A stretch of DNA of 64,000 nucleotides from Mucilaginibacter auburnensis (GCF_002797815.1 NZ_PGFJ01000001.1:682001-746000), one strand, 5' to 3'; counted from the first letter of the stretch, positions 1-9,180 are shown. The notes: a model not told the origin generated them from the letters alone. Numbers and translations: made by a program.

Positions 1-1401
1 GCTGTATAAATAATGCTCCCAAAGGTGCTGACTGGTCCAGCCGCCGGTGCCGTTCCATAAACCGTAGGTAGCGCCGTCAATAGCGCCTGTTGCGCGCCAA
101 ATATCAGTATTGTGGTGAGCCACCCAGCCGCGTGCGCCATACATGTCTTTAGCGGTTTGTTGCCCGGCTACTGACATATCTTTCACCAACTGAATAAACG
201 GCTCATGCATTTCGGCCAGGTTGGTTTTTTCAGCGGGCCAGTAATTCATTTCGGCATTAATGTTAACGGTGTACTTGCTGTCCCATGATGGATTGATCTT
301 ATCGTTCCATATACCTTGCAGGTTAGCTGCTTGTCCGCCCGGTTGTGATGATGAGATCAACAGGTAACGCCCAAACTGATAATACAATGCGGCAAAAGAT
401 TGATCATTGGTTGAAGTAAAGTTTTTCAACCTTTCATCCGTTGGTAATGCAGATGCCGCGGTGTTTGTGCCTAAGTCAAGTTTTACACGGTTGAAATATT
501 TTTGATAAGCAGCAATATGCGCAGGCAGCATTGCCGCGTAGGTTTTTGCGTAAGCTTTATCTAAGTAATCAAGCGCGCGTTTGTTTTGGTCGCCGCTTAC
601 ATCATTGTAGTTATTAAAGTTGGTGGCTATTGAAATGTAAATAGTAACCGCGTTGGCATTGCTTACATTCAATGATGTATCAGTTGCTGCCAGTGCTCCA
701 CCTTCCAACTTCATTCTAACAATGCCTTTGTAGTTCACCATACCTTTAACCGTTTCATGGTCAGACGTTACACCAAAAATGGTTAACTCTTTGGCTGGCG
801 TGGTTTTTATAGTAGCTCTTTTTTGAGGTGTAGTAAATGATGCGTTGAATGAAAGTTTTCCTGGTTTGCTGGCTGTTAGGCGCATAACTACCACACGGTC
901 AGGAAATGAAGCAAAAGCTTCGCGGGTATAGGTTACGTCGTCAACAGTATATGAGGTTTTAGTTACCGCCTTTGAAATATCCAGGTCGCGATAGTAATTG
1001 GTAAACTTATCGTGTCCGGCAAAAGCTAATTGCAAGCTGCCCACCGGTTCAAATTTTTGCCCGTGCGATTTTTTGGTGATGATGGCTTTCCCGGCTACCC
1101 TCTCGGCATCTTTTCTTTTACCCTCGAAGATCAGTTTGCGTATCAGCGCTAACGAGTCTAAGGCCATTGGGTTATCATTACGGTTGGGGCCACCGCTCCA
1201 CACGGTATGTTCATTCAACTGAATGGTTTCTTTTTCTGGATTGCCGTAGATCATGGCTCCTTGCCTGCCGTTACCTATAGGCAAAGCGTTCTCCCAGGTT
1301 TTTCCGGCCGGTGTTTTATACCACAGTTTCATATCGGGCTTGCTTTGCGCAAAGCCGAAAACGGATATACACACTAACGGAATGATAAGTAGCTTCTTCA
1401 T
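1..1401 (-). CDS. GH95-family alpha-L-fucosidase-like glycoside hydrolase (partial, 5' part)
   Basis: The reverse strand is open from an ATG at 1401 to the window edge (467 codons), so the C-terminal part lies outside. The protein begins with a signal peptide (MKKLLIIPLVCISVFGFAQ), so it is exported. The N-terminal beta domain carries the family signature LPIGNGRQGAMIYG. The catalytic-domain start carries INAEMNYWPAE (about residues 384-391) and GWVAHHNTDIW (about 424-435), both typical of GH95. By family knowledge these enzymes hydrolyse alpha-1,2-L-fucosyl or alpha-galactosyl linkages by inversion, using two Asn residues in the NxN of that segment plus acid/base residues further on. Those later residues cannot be checked here. 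Substrate is inference. Confidence 0.9.
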   Translation of the reverse strand, partial: MKKLLIIPLVCISVFGFAQSKPDMKLWYKTPAGKTWENALPIGNGRQGAMIYGNPEKETIQLNEHTVWSGGPNRNDNPMALDSLALIRKLIFEGKRKDAERVAGKAIITKKSHGQKFEPVGSLQLAFAGHDKFTNYYRDLDISKAVTKTSYTVDDVTYTREAFASFPDRVVVMRLTASKPGKLSFNASFTTPQKRATIKTTPAKELTIFGVTSDHETVKGMVNYKGIVRMKLEGGALAATDTSLNVSNANAVTIYISIATNFNNYNDVSGDQNKRALDYLDKAYAKTYAAMLPAHIAAYQKYFNRVKLDLGTNTAASALPTDERLKNFTSTNDQSFAALYYQFGRYLLISSSQPGGQAANLQGIWNDKINPSWDSKYTVNINAEMNYWPAEKTNLAEMHEPFIQLVKDMSVAGQQTAKDMYGARGWVAHHNTDIWRATGAIDGATYGLWNGTGGWTSQHLWEHYLYS

Positions 1402-1650
1402 TTTAATATTATTGGTTGCTGTACTCAATTGGTTGGCCCAAATTACTTAATTTTTGAGCAATTAGATTAAAGCAGATTAACCGGATTATTAAGTTGTTTA
1501 TGCTAACAAGTGTAAGCAGCCTTTAAATGGCCTAATATTGGTTAGATGGCGCGTTTTGGCGACAGAATAGCGTAATTTGTAATATAAAAGATACAAAAAT
1601 TTAGTCGCGACGGGCTTTGATAAAGGCGCTATATTTAAGTAGAAACAGTT

Positions 1651-2139
1651 ATGAGCGAACATCAGTTTAAGGCAACCCTGAATATCATTGGCATTAATCC
1701 GTTTGTTTTTGTGCCTGAGACTATACTAATGAAATTGTTCAAGGATGCCGGGAAAGATAAAGGATTTATACCCATACGTGGTACCGTTAACGGAGTGCCA
1801 TATGAGCAAACTTTAGTACGATACAGCGGTGAGTGGAGGTTGTATGTCAATACCACCATGTTGCCTGATTCACCAAAGCGGATAGGTGAAAGTATTGACG
1901 TAACAATCGAATTTGATCCGCGCGACCGCACCCTGCAGCCGCATTCGGAGTTAATTGCGGCCCTTACCCAAAATAAACAAGCGGAGGACAGGTTTCAGCA
2001 GCTGTCGCCATCCCACAGGAAAGAAATAATCCGCTACATATCAGCAGTGAAAACTGATGAGACCCGCCAGAAAAATATTGAAAAGGCGATTGGCTTTTTA
2101 TTAGGTAAAAACCCATTTGTTGGCCGCAACCCTGATTAA
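1651..2139 (+). CDS. DUF1905 / YdeI-OmpD-associated family protein
   Basis: A 162-residue soluble protein with no signal peptide. The N-terminal about 95 residues (FKATLNIIGINPFVFVPE, then GTVNGVPYEQTLVRYSGEWRLYV) match the DUF1905 beta-barrel fold. The C-terminal helical part (QLSPSHRKEIIRYISAVKTDETRQKNI) matches the YdeI/OmpD-associated (OmdA) domain, which usually follows DUF1905. The molecular role of these domains is not established; some members are annotated as bacteriocin-protection proteins. The gene stands alone between divergent and convergent neighbours. A TATATTTA box at 1630-1637 is one base off the Bacteroidota -7 consensus. Confidence 0.8.
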   Translation: MSEHQFKATLNIIGINPFVFVPETILMKLFKDAGKDKGFIPIRGTVNGVPYEQTLVRYSGEWRLYVNTTMLPDSPKRIGESIDVTIEFDPRDRTLQPHSELIAALTQNKQAEDRFQQLSPSHRKEIIRYISAVKTDETRQKNIEKAIGFLLGKNPFVGRNPD

Positions 2140-2146
2140 TGCCTAC

Positions 2147-2488
2147 CTATGCTTTCTTTACAAATTCTGATTTAAGCGCCATTGCGCCAAAGCCATCTAT
2201 TTTGCAGTCGATGTTATGATCACCTTCAACCAAACGGATGTTCTTAACCTTGGTGCCAGCCTTTATACTTTGCGATGAGCCTTTTACGGGCAGCGTTTTA
2301 ATGGTAACTACGCTATCGCCATCTGCAAGTATGTTACCATTGGCATCTTTTACAACCAATGCGCCTGCTGTTTCATCTTCAGTAGTTGCTGCCGCCCACT
2401 CGTTGCCGCACTCAGGGCATACCAGCACATTATTCATTTCATAGGCGTATTCAGAATTGCAAACAGGGCAAGGGGGAAGCTGACTCAT
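2147..2488 (-). CDS. yjdM: Zinc ribbon PhnA/YjdM-family protein
   Basis: A small cytosolic protein of about 113 residues. The N-terminal zinc ribbon has two CxxC knuckles (CPVC and CPEC, about 17 residues apart). It is followed by the PhnA domain ([47 protein letters not shown]). The frame is open further upstream to 2527, but the ATG at 2488 is preceded by an AAGAG ribosome-binding sequence and begins with [10 protein letters not shown] as in homologues, so I chose it. Despite the old name (alkylphosphonate uptake protein), the family's function is not settled. It converges with the DUF1905 gene. Confidence 0.88.
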   Translation of the reverse strand: MSQLPPCPVCNSEYAYEMNNVLVCPECGNEWAAATTEDETAGALVVKDANGNILADGDSVVTIKTLPVKGSSQSIKAGTKVKNIRLVEGDHNIDCKIDGFGAMALKSEFVKKA

Positions 2489-2595
2489 ATTACTCTTTTT
2501 TGGAGTGGCGAAGTTAAAAAAAGCCATGATATAATACTTTGCTTAAATAATCATATTTTAATGTCACATAGTTGAATTAGATTCGTCTCAATATC

Positions 2596-3891
2596 ATGAA
2601 ATATATTCACCTGCTCGTCATCGCAATTTGTTTCCCTTTACTAATTCAAGCGCAACAACGCAATTTGAAGATAGTTTATACCGATGATATTGACCGATTT
2701 TGGCAAGCCTATGATAGTGTTGCGACTACAACTGACACAGTAAAGCAAGCAGAATTTATTCAACGCATTTACGTGAACCAAGGCACACCGGGCCTGAAAG
2801 CCTTTATGGAAGCCCGCAATTACAATGCAAAATTGTGGGTGGCTCTTATTCATAAATACCCCAGGTTTTGGAAAAGTATCAGGAACAACACATTGAATAT
2901 AAAAAACCAAGTTCCGGCTATTTCAAAAAGCATTGATAATTTTAGAAAGCTATACCCCGAACTCCGTCCATCAAAGATGTACTTCACTGTAGGGGGGGTA
3001 CGGTCAGGGGGTACTACTACTGATGATATGGTACTCATTGGTACGGAAATCGCAGCGGCAGATGAACATACTGACGCTGCTGAATTAAACGATTGGTTAA
3101 AGGATGTTTTCAAGAATCAACAGCCGTCAAACCTTGTTGCGCTAAATGTTCATGAATATGTTCATACCCAGCAAATAGCTGGTAATGCGCAGTTCTTGCT
3201 TGCGCAAACTATAATGGAAGGATCGGCAGACTTTATTGCAGAGCTTGTTACACAAAAGAAAAATAATAACGCATATATGGTTTATGGCCGGAGCCATGAA
3301 CAAGAGTTAAAAGATAAATTCCTTGTGGAAATGTTTAGCACAGCAACGGATAGCTGGTTGTATAACGGCTCCAACAACCCTCATTCTGACCTTGGTTATT
3401 TTATGGGTTATGTTATATGCAAAAGCTATTATCTGCATCATAATGACAAGAGACAGGCGATAAAAAAGATAATAGAATTAGATTACACAAACGAGCAGGA
3501 GGTTGTAGATTTTTTCAGGCAATCCAAATATTATGCCGGGCCAATTAACAAGCAGGAGCTGTTAAGCAAATTTGAAAAACTGCAACCCCGGGTAATTAGC
3601 CTAATGCCAAATATTAATAACCAAGAGGATGTTTCTTCGTCTCTCTCGGAGCTTATCATTAACTTTTCTGAGCCTATGGGTGAAGGCTATTCTATTAATT
3701 TGGGCGAAGGCGGTAAAGAGCATTTCCCAATTTCCGGGGTTGTTGGCTTTACAGATGATCGTAAATCATTTAAGCTTAAATTAACCTTGAAACCGGGACA
3801 GACGTATGATTTTGTAATTACTGACAGATCGTTCAAATCCCGAACAGGTTATGCTCTACAACCATATACTGTGCGTTTTACAGTAAAGTAG
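2596..3891 (+). CDS. Secreted putative zinc metalloprotease with C-terminal Ig-like domain
   Basis: A 431-residue exported protein; MKYIHLLVIAICFPLLIQAQ is a signal peptide. Residues 186-190 (HEYVH) form an HExxH zinc motif. A Glu in EGSADF at about 208, 18 residues later, is a likely third ligand, the gluzincin arrangement also seen in DUF2268-type predicted proteases. From about residue 340, SLMPNINNQEDVSSSLSEL and the FSEPM segment resemble the Big_5/SbsA-type Ig-like domain that ends many Bacteroidota secreted proteins. Proteolytic activity is inferred from the motif, and the substrate is unknown. The gene is monocistronic, and no good -7 box was seen upstream. Confidence 0.7.
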   Translation: MKYIHLLVIAICFPLLIQAQQRNLKIVYTDDIDRFWQAYDSVATTTDTVKQAEFIQRIYVNQGTPGLKAFMEARNYNAKLWVALIHKYPRFWKSIRNNTLNIKNQVPAISKSIDNFRKLYPELRPSKMYFTVGGVRSGGTTTDDMVLIGTEIAAADEHTDAAELNDWLKDVFKNQQPSNLVALNVHEYVHTQQIAGNAQFLLAQTIMEGSADFIAELVTQKKNNNAYMVYGRSHEQELKDKFLVEMFSTATDSWLYNGSNNPHSDLGYFMGYVICKSYYLHHNDKRQAIKKIIELDYTNEQEVVDFFRQSKYYAGPINKQELLSKFEKLQPRVISLMPNINNQEDVSSSLSELIINFSEPMGEGYSINLGEGGKEHFPISGVVGFTDDRKSFKLKLTLKPGQTYDFVITDRSFKSRTGYALQPYTVRFTVK

Positions 3892-4072
3892 CCTTGTTTT
3901 TTAGCGGCTCCTGTGAAGTTGCTCAACAAATAATGCAAGCCACCCATTAAACTTTATTTTGATGTGCTGTGACGATAAAAACAAATGCAGTCATAACGCA
4001 AATAGCGTTTTTTCGCTTATGTTTGTCACCTGTAACAAAATGCCGATAAATTGAAGGCATACATAGCTTATA

Positions 4073-5044
4073 ATGCTGAGCATTAACGAGATAAAGAAAC
4101 CCATTGCTGCTGATATTGATGCCTTTGAAGATAGGTTCAAAGCCTCTATGCAAAGCTCGGTTCCGCTGTTGGATCGTATCACCCATTACATTGTTAAACG
4201 CAAGGGCAAGCAAATACGTCCCATGTTCGTGTTTTTCTCGGCCAGCGTTTGCGGTGGCATAACCGATGCAACCCACCGTGGCGCCGCTTTGGTGGAGCTA
4301 CTGCATACGGCTTCGCTTGTGCATGACGATGTGGTGGATAACTCTTATCAACGCCGTGGTTTTTTCTCTATCAATGCCCTTTGGAAAAATAAGATAGCCG
4401 TTTTAGTAGGCGATTTCCTGCTGTCAAAAGGCTTGCTGCTTTCAGTTGAGCATAACGACTTTGCCCTGTTAAAGATCGTATCTGAAGCGGTAAGGCAAAT
4501 GAGCGAGGGCGAATTGCTGCAGATAGAAAAGGTGCGCCGCATGGACATTAGCGAAGATGTTTACTACGACGTGATACGTCAAAAAACAGCCTCGCTTTTA
4601 GCTTCCTGCTGCGCCATTGGTGCGTCATCTGCCGGTGCTGATGACGAGACCGTTGAGAAGATGCGATTGTTTGGCGAGAAAACCGGCATAGCCTTCCAGA
4701 TCAAGGATGATATGTTTGATTTTGGCACAGATGATGTAGGTAAACCGGTTGGAATTGATATCAAAGAGAAAAAGGTTACGCTTCCGCTTATTTACGCGCT
4801 GAACAATTGCGATGCAGCAGAAAAAAAGAAGATGATGAGCCTGGTAAAGAATCACAATGATGAGCCTGCAAAAATTGTCGAAATAGTGGCTTTTGTTAAC
4901 CGTCGGGGTGGTTTGCAATATGCAGCAACGCAGATGAAAAAGTATCAGGACGAAGCCTTTGCCATATTGAACACCTTTCCGGATGGTGAGGCCCGCAGGG
5001 GGCTTGAGCAATTAGTACGGTTCACAACAGAGCGCAACAAATAA
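4073..5044 (+). CDS. Polyprenyl diphosphate synthase (trans-isoprenyl synthetase)
   Basis: A 323-residue cytosolic enzyme that extends an allylic diphosphate with isopentenyl diphosphate, probably to the side chain of menaquinone. Both aspartate-rich motifs are present: DDVVD at 85-89 and DDMFD at 212-216. The substrate-binding segment GKQIRPMFVFF lies at about 45-55. Length and motifs match octaprenyl/heptaprenyl synthases (IspB/HepT type); chain length cannot be told reliably from sequence. The stop codon is one base before the terC start, so the two are very likely cotranscribed. Confidence 0.93.
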   Translation: MLSINEIKKPIAADIDAFEDRFKASMQSSVPLLDRITHYIVKRKGKQIRPMFVFFSASVCGGITDATHRGAALVELLHTASLVHDDVVDNSYQRRGFFSINALWKNKIAVLVGDFLLSKGLLLSVEHNDFALLKIVSEAVRQMSEGELLQIEKVRRMDISEDVYYDVIRQKTASLLASCCAIGASSAGADDETVEKMRLFGEKTGIAFQIKDDMFDFGTDDVGKPVGIDIKEKKVTLPLIYALNNCDAAEKKKMMSLVKNHNDEPAKIVEIVAFVNRRGGLQYAATQMKKYQDEAFAILNTFPDGEARRGLEQLVRFTTERNK

Positions 5045-5045
5045 C

Positions 5046-6092
5046 ATGTCGCACGAAATTCTTTTCATTATCGGGTTCGTAATATTCATCGGCTTGATGA
5101 TGGCTATTGACCTTGGCCTGTTCGGCAAAGCTAACAAACCCGTAAGCCTGAAGCAGGCCGGTATAATGAGTGCGGTTTGGGTAGCGCTGGCCATGGGCTT
5201 TTATGTGCTTATATTAAACTTCGGGCATGAATTGCATGATGTACATACCCTGCGCCGCCTGCACGAGATCAATCAGAAACACTTCCACAAGCTGGCTATT
5301 GATAACCACAACCTCATAACCAGTTTGCAGCTATACCGCAAAACACTTGGGTTAGAGTTTTTAACCGGTTATGTGGTAGAGTACGCCTTGTCTGTTGATA
5401 ACATCTTTGTGATGGTGCTCATTTTCACCGCCTTTGGTGTTGCATCAAAAAACTACCATACCGTTTTGCTTTGGGGTATTATTGGCGCTATTGTAATGCG
5501 GTTTCTGTTCATCTTTTTAGGTGCTGCGCTGATCGATCGCTTCCACTGGATACTGTATGTATTCGGCGCATTTTTGGTATATACCGGTATCACCATGTTC
5601 ATTAACCGCAACAAGGAAGAAAAGATAGATCCGGAAAATCACCCTGTGGTAAAGTTTGCCTCGCGCTTTTTTTCCGTACATCCGCATTTTGTCGGCAACA
5701 AATTTTTCACCAAAATTGATGGTAAAAAAATGATCACACCACTGTTCCTGGTGCTGCTCATTATTGAAACTACTGATCTCATTTTCGCTGTTGATTCAAT
5801 CCCTGCCATATTTTCCATTACCAAAGATCCTTACATCGTTTTCTTCTCTAACATATTTGCCATATTGGGCCTGCGCTCCATGTTCTTTTTGCTGGTTAAC
5901 ATCATTGAAAAGTTCCACTATCTCAAAGTGGGTTTGGCTGCTTTGCTGGCTTTTATCGGCCTAAAAATGCTGGCCTCACATTATGCAGAGCAGATAGGAT
6001 TAACTACCGCAACCTCGTTGTACGTTATATTGGGGATTTTGGCTATCAGTATAGTGGCTTCGCTTATTTTTCCGAAAAAGAAGCTGACTTAA
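5046..6092 (+). CDS. TerC/Alx-family integral membrane protein
   Basis: A 348-residue polytopic membrane protein. The two family signatures are present: EYALSVDNIFV at about 112-122 and ETTDLIFAVDSIPAIF at about 240-255, whose acidic residues lie in the membrane. TerC/Alx proteins are linked to tellurite resistance and, in E. coli and Bacillus, to manganese export. The segment at about 61-88 between helices 2 and 3 has seven histidines (HELHDVH, HEINQKHFHK), a candidate cytosolic or periplasmic metal-binding loop. The gene starts one base after the prenyl synthase stop codon. The substrate here is inference. Confidence 0.9.
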   Translation: MSHEILFIIGFVIFIGLMMAIDLGLFGKANKPVSLKQAGIMSAVWVALAMGFYVLILNFGHELHDVHTLRRLHEINQKHFHKLAIDNHNLITSLQLYRKTLGLEFLTGYVVEYALSVDNIFVMVLIFTAFGVASKNYHTVLLWGIIGAIVMRFLFIFLGAALIDRFHWILYVFGAFLVYTGITMFINRNKEEKIDPENHPVVKFASRFFSVHPHFVGNKFFTKIDGKKMITPLFLVLLIIETTDLIFAVDSIPAIFSITKDPYIVFFSNIFAILGLRSMFFLLVNIIEKFHYLKVGLAALLAFIGLKMLASHYAEQIGLTTATSLYVILGILAISIVASLIFPKKKLT

Positions 6093-6122
6093 AGCGTTTT
6101 ATGTATTAGATTTACCATAACT

Positions 6123-6605
6123 ATGGAAAATACTAACACGCAAACAATACCTACATTATACGAATGGGCCGGCGGCATGCCCGCTTTTGAAAAGCTTTTC
6201 AATAACTTCTATGATAAGGTTTTAGCAGATCCGTTACTGGAGCCGGTTTTCAAACATATGTCGCCCGAACACAGGCAGCATGTTGCCCATTTTGTAGCCG
6301 AAGTTTTAGGCGGCCCGAAAATGTACAGCGAAGAAGGCGGCAGCCACTTTGGTATGATACAAAAACACCTGTCAAAACATTTAACCGAGCAGCACCGCAA
6401 ACGCTGGGTTGAGTTATTACTGCAAACAGCAGATGAACTTGAACTGCCAGATGACCCTGAATTTCGGTCAGCTTTTGTGGCTTACCTGGAATGGGGCACA
6501 CGCATTGCCGTTATCAATTCTAATGAAGAGCAAATTGATGGTCCGCAGGATATACCTATGCCGCAATGGGGCTGGGGTGTGCCGGGAGGCCCTTATCAGG
6601 GTTAA
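6123..6605 (+). CDS. Group II truncated haemoglobin
   Basis: A 160-residue haem protein. The fold signature YEWAGGMPAFEKLFNNFYDKV and the pattern placing His82 thirteen residues before Trp95 (in HLTEQHRKRW) identify a group II (TrHbO-type) truncated haemoglobin, with His82 as the likely proximal haem ligand and Trp95 as the family's G8 Trp. Such proteins bind oxygen or nitric oxide and are implicated in redox or NO stress. The C-terminal tail rich in Pro, Gly and Trp (after about 145) is an extension beyond the globin. The gene lies 30 bp after terC and 48 bp before cdaA on the same strand. Confidence 0.88.
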   Translation: MENTNTQTIPTLYEWAGGMPAFEKLFNNFYDKVLADPLLEPVFKHMSPEHRQHVAHFVAEVLGGPKMYSEEGGSHFGMIQKHLSKHLTEQHRKRWVELLLQTADELELPDDPEFRSAFVAYLEWGTRIAVINSNEEQIDGPQDIPMPQWGWGVPGGPYQG

Positions 6606-6620
6606 TTGCTGCTGTTTTAA

Positions 6621-6642
6621 AACACTTTTATTTTAAAGTGTT
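6621..6642 (+). other. Short hairpin in the trHb-cdaA gap
   Basis: An 8-bp perfect inverted repeat (AACACTTT / AAAGTGTT) with a 6-base loop sits 11 bases before the cdaA start. There is no U-tract behind it, so it is not a standard terminator. It could affect cdaA translation or processing of the transcript; this is inference. Confidence 0.35.
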
Positions 6643-6653
6643 AACTTAGTGCG

Positions 6654-7448
6654 ATGCAGTTAGGCGATCTTTCTATTTTCATACCTTCTTTTGTTGATGT
6701 GATAGATGTGGTGTTAGTAGCCATTATTATTTATCACATCTACAATTTAATAAGGGGAACCATAGCGGCCAACATATTGGTAGGTCTGCTTATACTGTAT
6801 GCCGTAGGTTTTGCGGTAGAGAAACTGCATATGCAATTGCTATCGCGCATATTGGGTTATTTTACCAACGGTGGCATTGTAATAGTGGTGGTGGTTTTTC
6901 AACAGGAGATACGCCGCTTTTTATTGCTGGCCGGTAAAAACGCTTCGCTACAACGTAACAAGGCCTGGTGGCAGTACTTTTTTGGAAAAGCCGAAGCCGA
7001 AAAGAACAACTACGCCCGCATTAAACCCATTATTGATGCCTGCAAAAGCTTGAAACAAACCCGCACCGGGGCTCTAATAGTTTTCGCTAAATATTACGAT
7101 GAGCAGTTTTACCAAACCAGTTGCGAGTTGATGGATGCCAAAATATCCAAACGTTTATTGGAGAGTATCTTTCAAAAGAATAGTCCGCTGCATGACGGGG
7201 CAGTGGTTATAGCCGATAATAAAATTAAATCGGCCAGTTGCATATTGCCGCTTACAGATAAGCACGACCTGCCCGCGCAGTTTGGTTTGCGCCACAGGGC
7301 CGGCATAGGTGTTACCGAAGCCAATGAAGCTGCAGCCATCATTGTATCAGAAGAGACCGGAGAGATATCATACGCCAAGCAGGGCCGCGTAAAAATGAAT
7401 ATCAGTTTTGTAGAGCTGGAAAAACTGCTGAATAAGGACTTTCAGTAA
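6654..7448 (+). CDS. cdaA: Diadenylate cyclase CdaA (c-di-AMP synthase)
   Basis: This enzyme condenses two ATP to cyclic di-AMP at the membrane. The 264-residue protein has three N-terminal transmembrane segments (about 14-90), then the DAC domain with the catalytic DGA motif at 181-183 and the RHR motif at about 213-215. Length and layout match CdaA/DacA rather than DisA. c-di-AMP controls potassium and osmotic homeostasis and cell-wall stress in many bacteria. There is no adjacent cdaR or glmM, unlike in Firmicutes, so regulation probably differs. Confidence 0.95.
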   Translation: MQLGDLSIFIPSFVDVIDVVLVAIIIYHIYNLIRGTIAANILVGLLILYAVGFAVEKLHMQLLSRILGYFTNGGIVIVVVVFQQEIRRFLLLAGKNASLQRNKAWWQYFFGKAEAEKNNYARIKPIIDACKSLKQTRTGALIVFAKYYDEQFYQTSCELMDAKISKRLLESIFQKNSPLHDGAVVIADNKIKSASCILPLTDKHDLPAQFGLRHRAGIGVTEANEAAAIIVSEETGEISYAKQGRVKMNISFVELEKLLNKDFQ

Positions 7449-7461
7449 TTATCTCTCAAAT

Positions 7462-7469
7462 TATATTTG
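7462..7469 (+). promoter_or_regulatory. Bacteroidota-type -7 box (TATATTTG) for the hydroxylase gene
   Basis: A perfect match to TAnnTTTG between cdaA and the hydroxylase. The expected start of transcription, about five bases on, would give a leader of roughly 47 bases to the ATG at 7523. A second match, TACATTTG, lies at 7505-7512 and would give an almost leaderless message. I cannot tell which is used. Confidence 0.5.
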
Positions 7470-7522
7470 TTAATTTTTAATTAAAATTAACGGCGCGATT
7501 TTTGTACATTTGCAGCATTTAT

Positions 7523-8410
7523 ATGCAGATACTCGATTCAATAACAAAGTGGATAGTAACGCTTGCTCCGCCGTTGCTGCTTACCCTGCATTTTATGGTA
7601 ATAGCAGGCGGCCTGTACGGCGTATTCTACGTGTGGAAAAAAGGTAAATTATTCTACCTTAAAATACAGCAGCGTTTCCCCAACAAAAAAGATGTTGCAC
7701 GCGAAATAAGATATTCCATTTATACCTCACTTATTTTCAGTATAGTTATTGTGGCCGTAATGTGGCTAAGCGCTAATGATTACACGTTGATCTATCGCCC
7801 GATTGATAAGTATGGTTATGGTTACTTTGTGTTCAGTGTGTTATTGATGATAGTGATACATGACGCTTATTTTTACTGGACCCACCGTTTATTGCATTGG
7901 AAGCCGCTTTATAAACACGTGCATGTGGTACACCATAGATCACTTAATCCAACGCCTTTTTCTGCGTATGCATTTCATCCGGTAGAGGCATTGGTTGAGG
8001 TAGGTATTGTACCTGTTATTGTGTTTACTGTTCCTTATCATTACATGGCACTAACCATTTTTTCAGGTTATGCTTTGATAATGAATATTATGGGGCACAT
8101 GGGTTATGAGTTCTTTCCTAAAAGTTTTGCGCATAATAAAGCTGCCAACTGGCATAACAGCGCTACGCATCATAACATGCACCATAAGTACGTTAAGTAC
8201 AATTTCGGGTTGTATTTTAATTTATGGGACAAGTGGATGAAAACCAATCACCCTAAATACGAAGAACACTTTGAAAAGGTGGTTAACCAGCGTGACGCCG
8301 CCAAGGTTGAACCGCAGGATAATATTGTTGCCTCAGAAAACGCTCCGGTTATACCCGCTGCCGTAGCCGCCCGGGTAAAGATAATGAACGATCAGAAAAC
8401 CGCGGTATAG
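7523..8410 (+). CDS. Fatty acid hydroxylase / sterol desaturase superfamily membrane protein
   Basis: An integral membrane di-iron oxygenase of about 295 residues. The histidine clusters of the family are all present: HDAYFYWTHRLLH, HVHVVHHRS, and the late NWHNSATHHNMHH. They are set between four or so hydrophobic helices. Family members hydroxylate or desaturate sterols, carotenoids or fatty acids; in Bacteroidota a lipid or carotenoid substrate is plausible but not decided by sequence. The frame is open from a TTG at 7502, but the -7 box TACATTTG at 7505-7512 lies inside that extension, so I chose the ATG at 7523. Confidence 0.85.
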   Translation: MQILDSITKWIVTLAPPLLLTLHFMVIAGGLYGVFYVWKKGKLFYLKIQQRFPNKKDVAREIRYSIYTSLIFSIVIVAVMWLSANDYTLIYRPIDKYGYGYFVFSVLLMIVIHDAYFYWTHRLLHWKPLYKHVHVVHHRSLNPTPFSAYAFHPVEALVEVGIVPVIVFTVPYHYMALTIFSGYALIMNIMGHMGYEFFPKSFAHNKAANWHNSATHHNMHHKYVKYNFGLYFNLWDKWMKTNHPKYEEHFEKVVNQRDAAKVEPQDNIVASENAPVIPAAVAARVKIMNDQKTAV

Positions 8411-8413
8411 CTT

Positions 8414-8794
8414 TTATTTTACGGTATTCGCAGCCGGAACAATTATATTATTTGTTTTGGGTTTTGGCATAGTGTATAAGCCGGGCTTGTTCATGCCAAC
8501 CACAGGCATATTATAAGTCGTAACATCAGTTTGCACCACCGGCATTCTTGAATTTCCCTGCGTACATGCTACGGGCATGTTATCACTATTGATCGTTATA
8601 TTCTGTGTGAAAGGGTTTATTGTATTCCGCCTTACGCTATCCATCATTTTAAAAGCAAGCTCCCTGTTTTTTAAACTATCCTGAAACGACCCGAACTGTT
8701 GAAGCGGTTGCTGTTTAGCAAATGCAGGCGCTTGTTGCGCTTTCAATTGGGTTGTGCAGCATAATGCTATAATGGCAATAAAGGCAGCTTTCAT
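8414..8794 (-). CDS. Small exported protein of unknown function
   Basis: A 126-residue protein with a clear signal peptide (MKAAFIAIIALCCTTQLKAQ). The mature part is rich in Gln, Asn, Met and Pro and contains three [NR]MPV units about 12-17 residues apart (NMPVACTQ, RMPVVQT, NMPVVGM). I do not recognise a family. It converges with the hydroxylase gene, the stop codons being only a few bases apart. Start and signal peptide make it a credible gene; no function can be assigned. Confidence 0.6.
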   Translation of the reverse strand: MKAAFIAIIALCCTTQLKAQQAPAFAKQQPLQQFGSFQDSLKNRELAFKMMDSVRRNTINPFTQNITINSDNMPVACTQGNSRMPVVQTDVTTYNMPVVGMNKPGLYTMPKPKTNNIIVPAANTVK

Positions 8795-8936
8795 TGATGT
8801 GATTATAATGGTTAAGTAAATATATTCGTTAAAATATCTGTAAACAAGTTATTTAACAATTTTAATATTAACATTATTTGCAATGTTTTGTTAAATTATT
8901 CGTTACCTTTAGATATAAATTAAAAAATTAAGTGCT

Positions 8937-9161
8937 ATGAAAAAAATGAATCCCTTTTTCGCTATCGGTACTACCGGCTTTGTTGTTATAGCCACTCTAC
9001 ATATCATCATGGCTTTGGTATTGAACATGCCTGCCGTACACCCTGTTTTTATGGCACTGTATCCGGCATTTGCAATCTTCCTGATTTTGGGAACAGCGCA
9101 GATCATCAACGGTCAAAAAGCTGCCCCGGTTAAAGTACGCGCTAATAACAAGCGTTACTAA
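8937..9161 (+). CDS. Small two-helix membrane protein
   Basis: A 74-residue protein with two predicted transmembrane helices (about 8-30 and 38-57), a short N-terminal end and a basic C-terminal tail (KVRANNKRY). No family is recognised. TACCTTTA at 8904-8911, one base off the -7 consensus, would give a leader of about 20 bases. The strong terminator just downstream supports a short monocistronic gene. Confidence 0.6.
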   Translation: MKKMNPFFAIGTTGFVVIATLHIIMALVLNMPAVHPVFMALYPAFAIFLILGTAQIINGQKAAPVKVRANNKRY

Positions 9162-9180
9162 TCGAAATATTTTTATTGTA

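Noticed and set aside
7502..7522. TTG start for the hydroxylase
   Set aside because: It overlaps a -7 promoter box and the added residues have no support.
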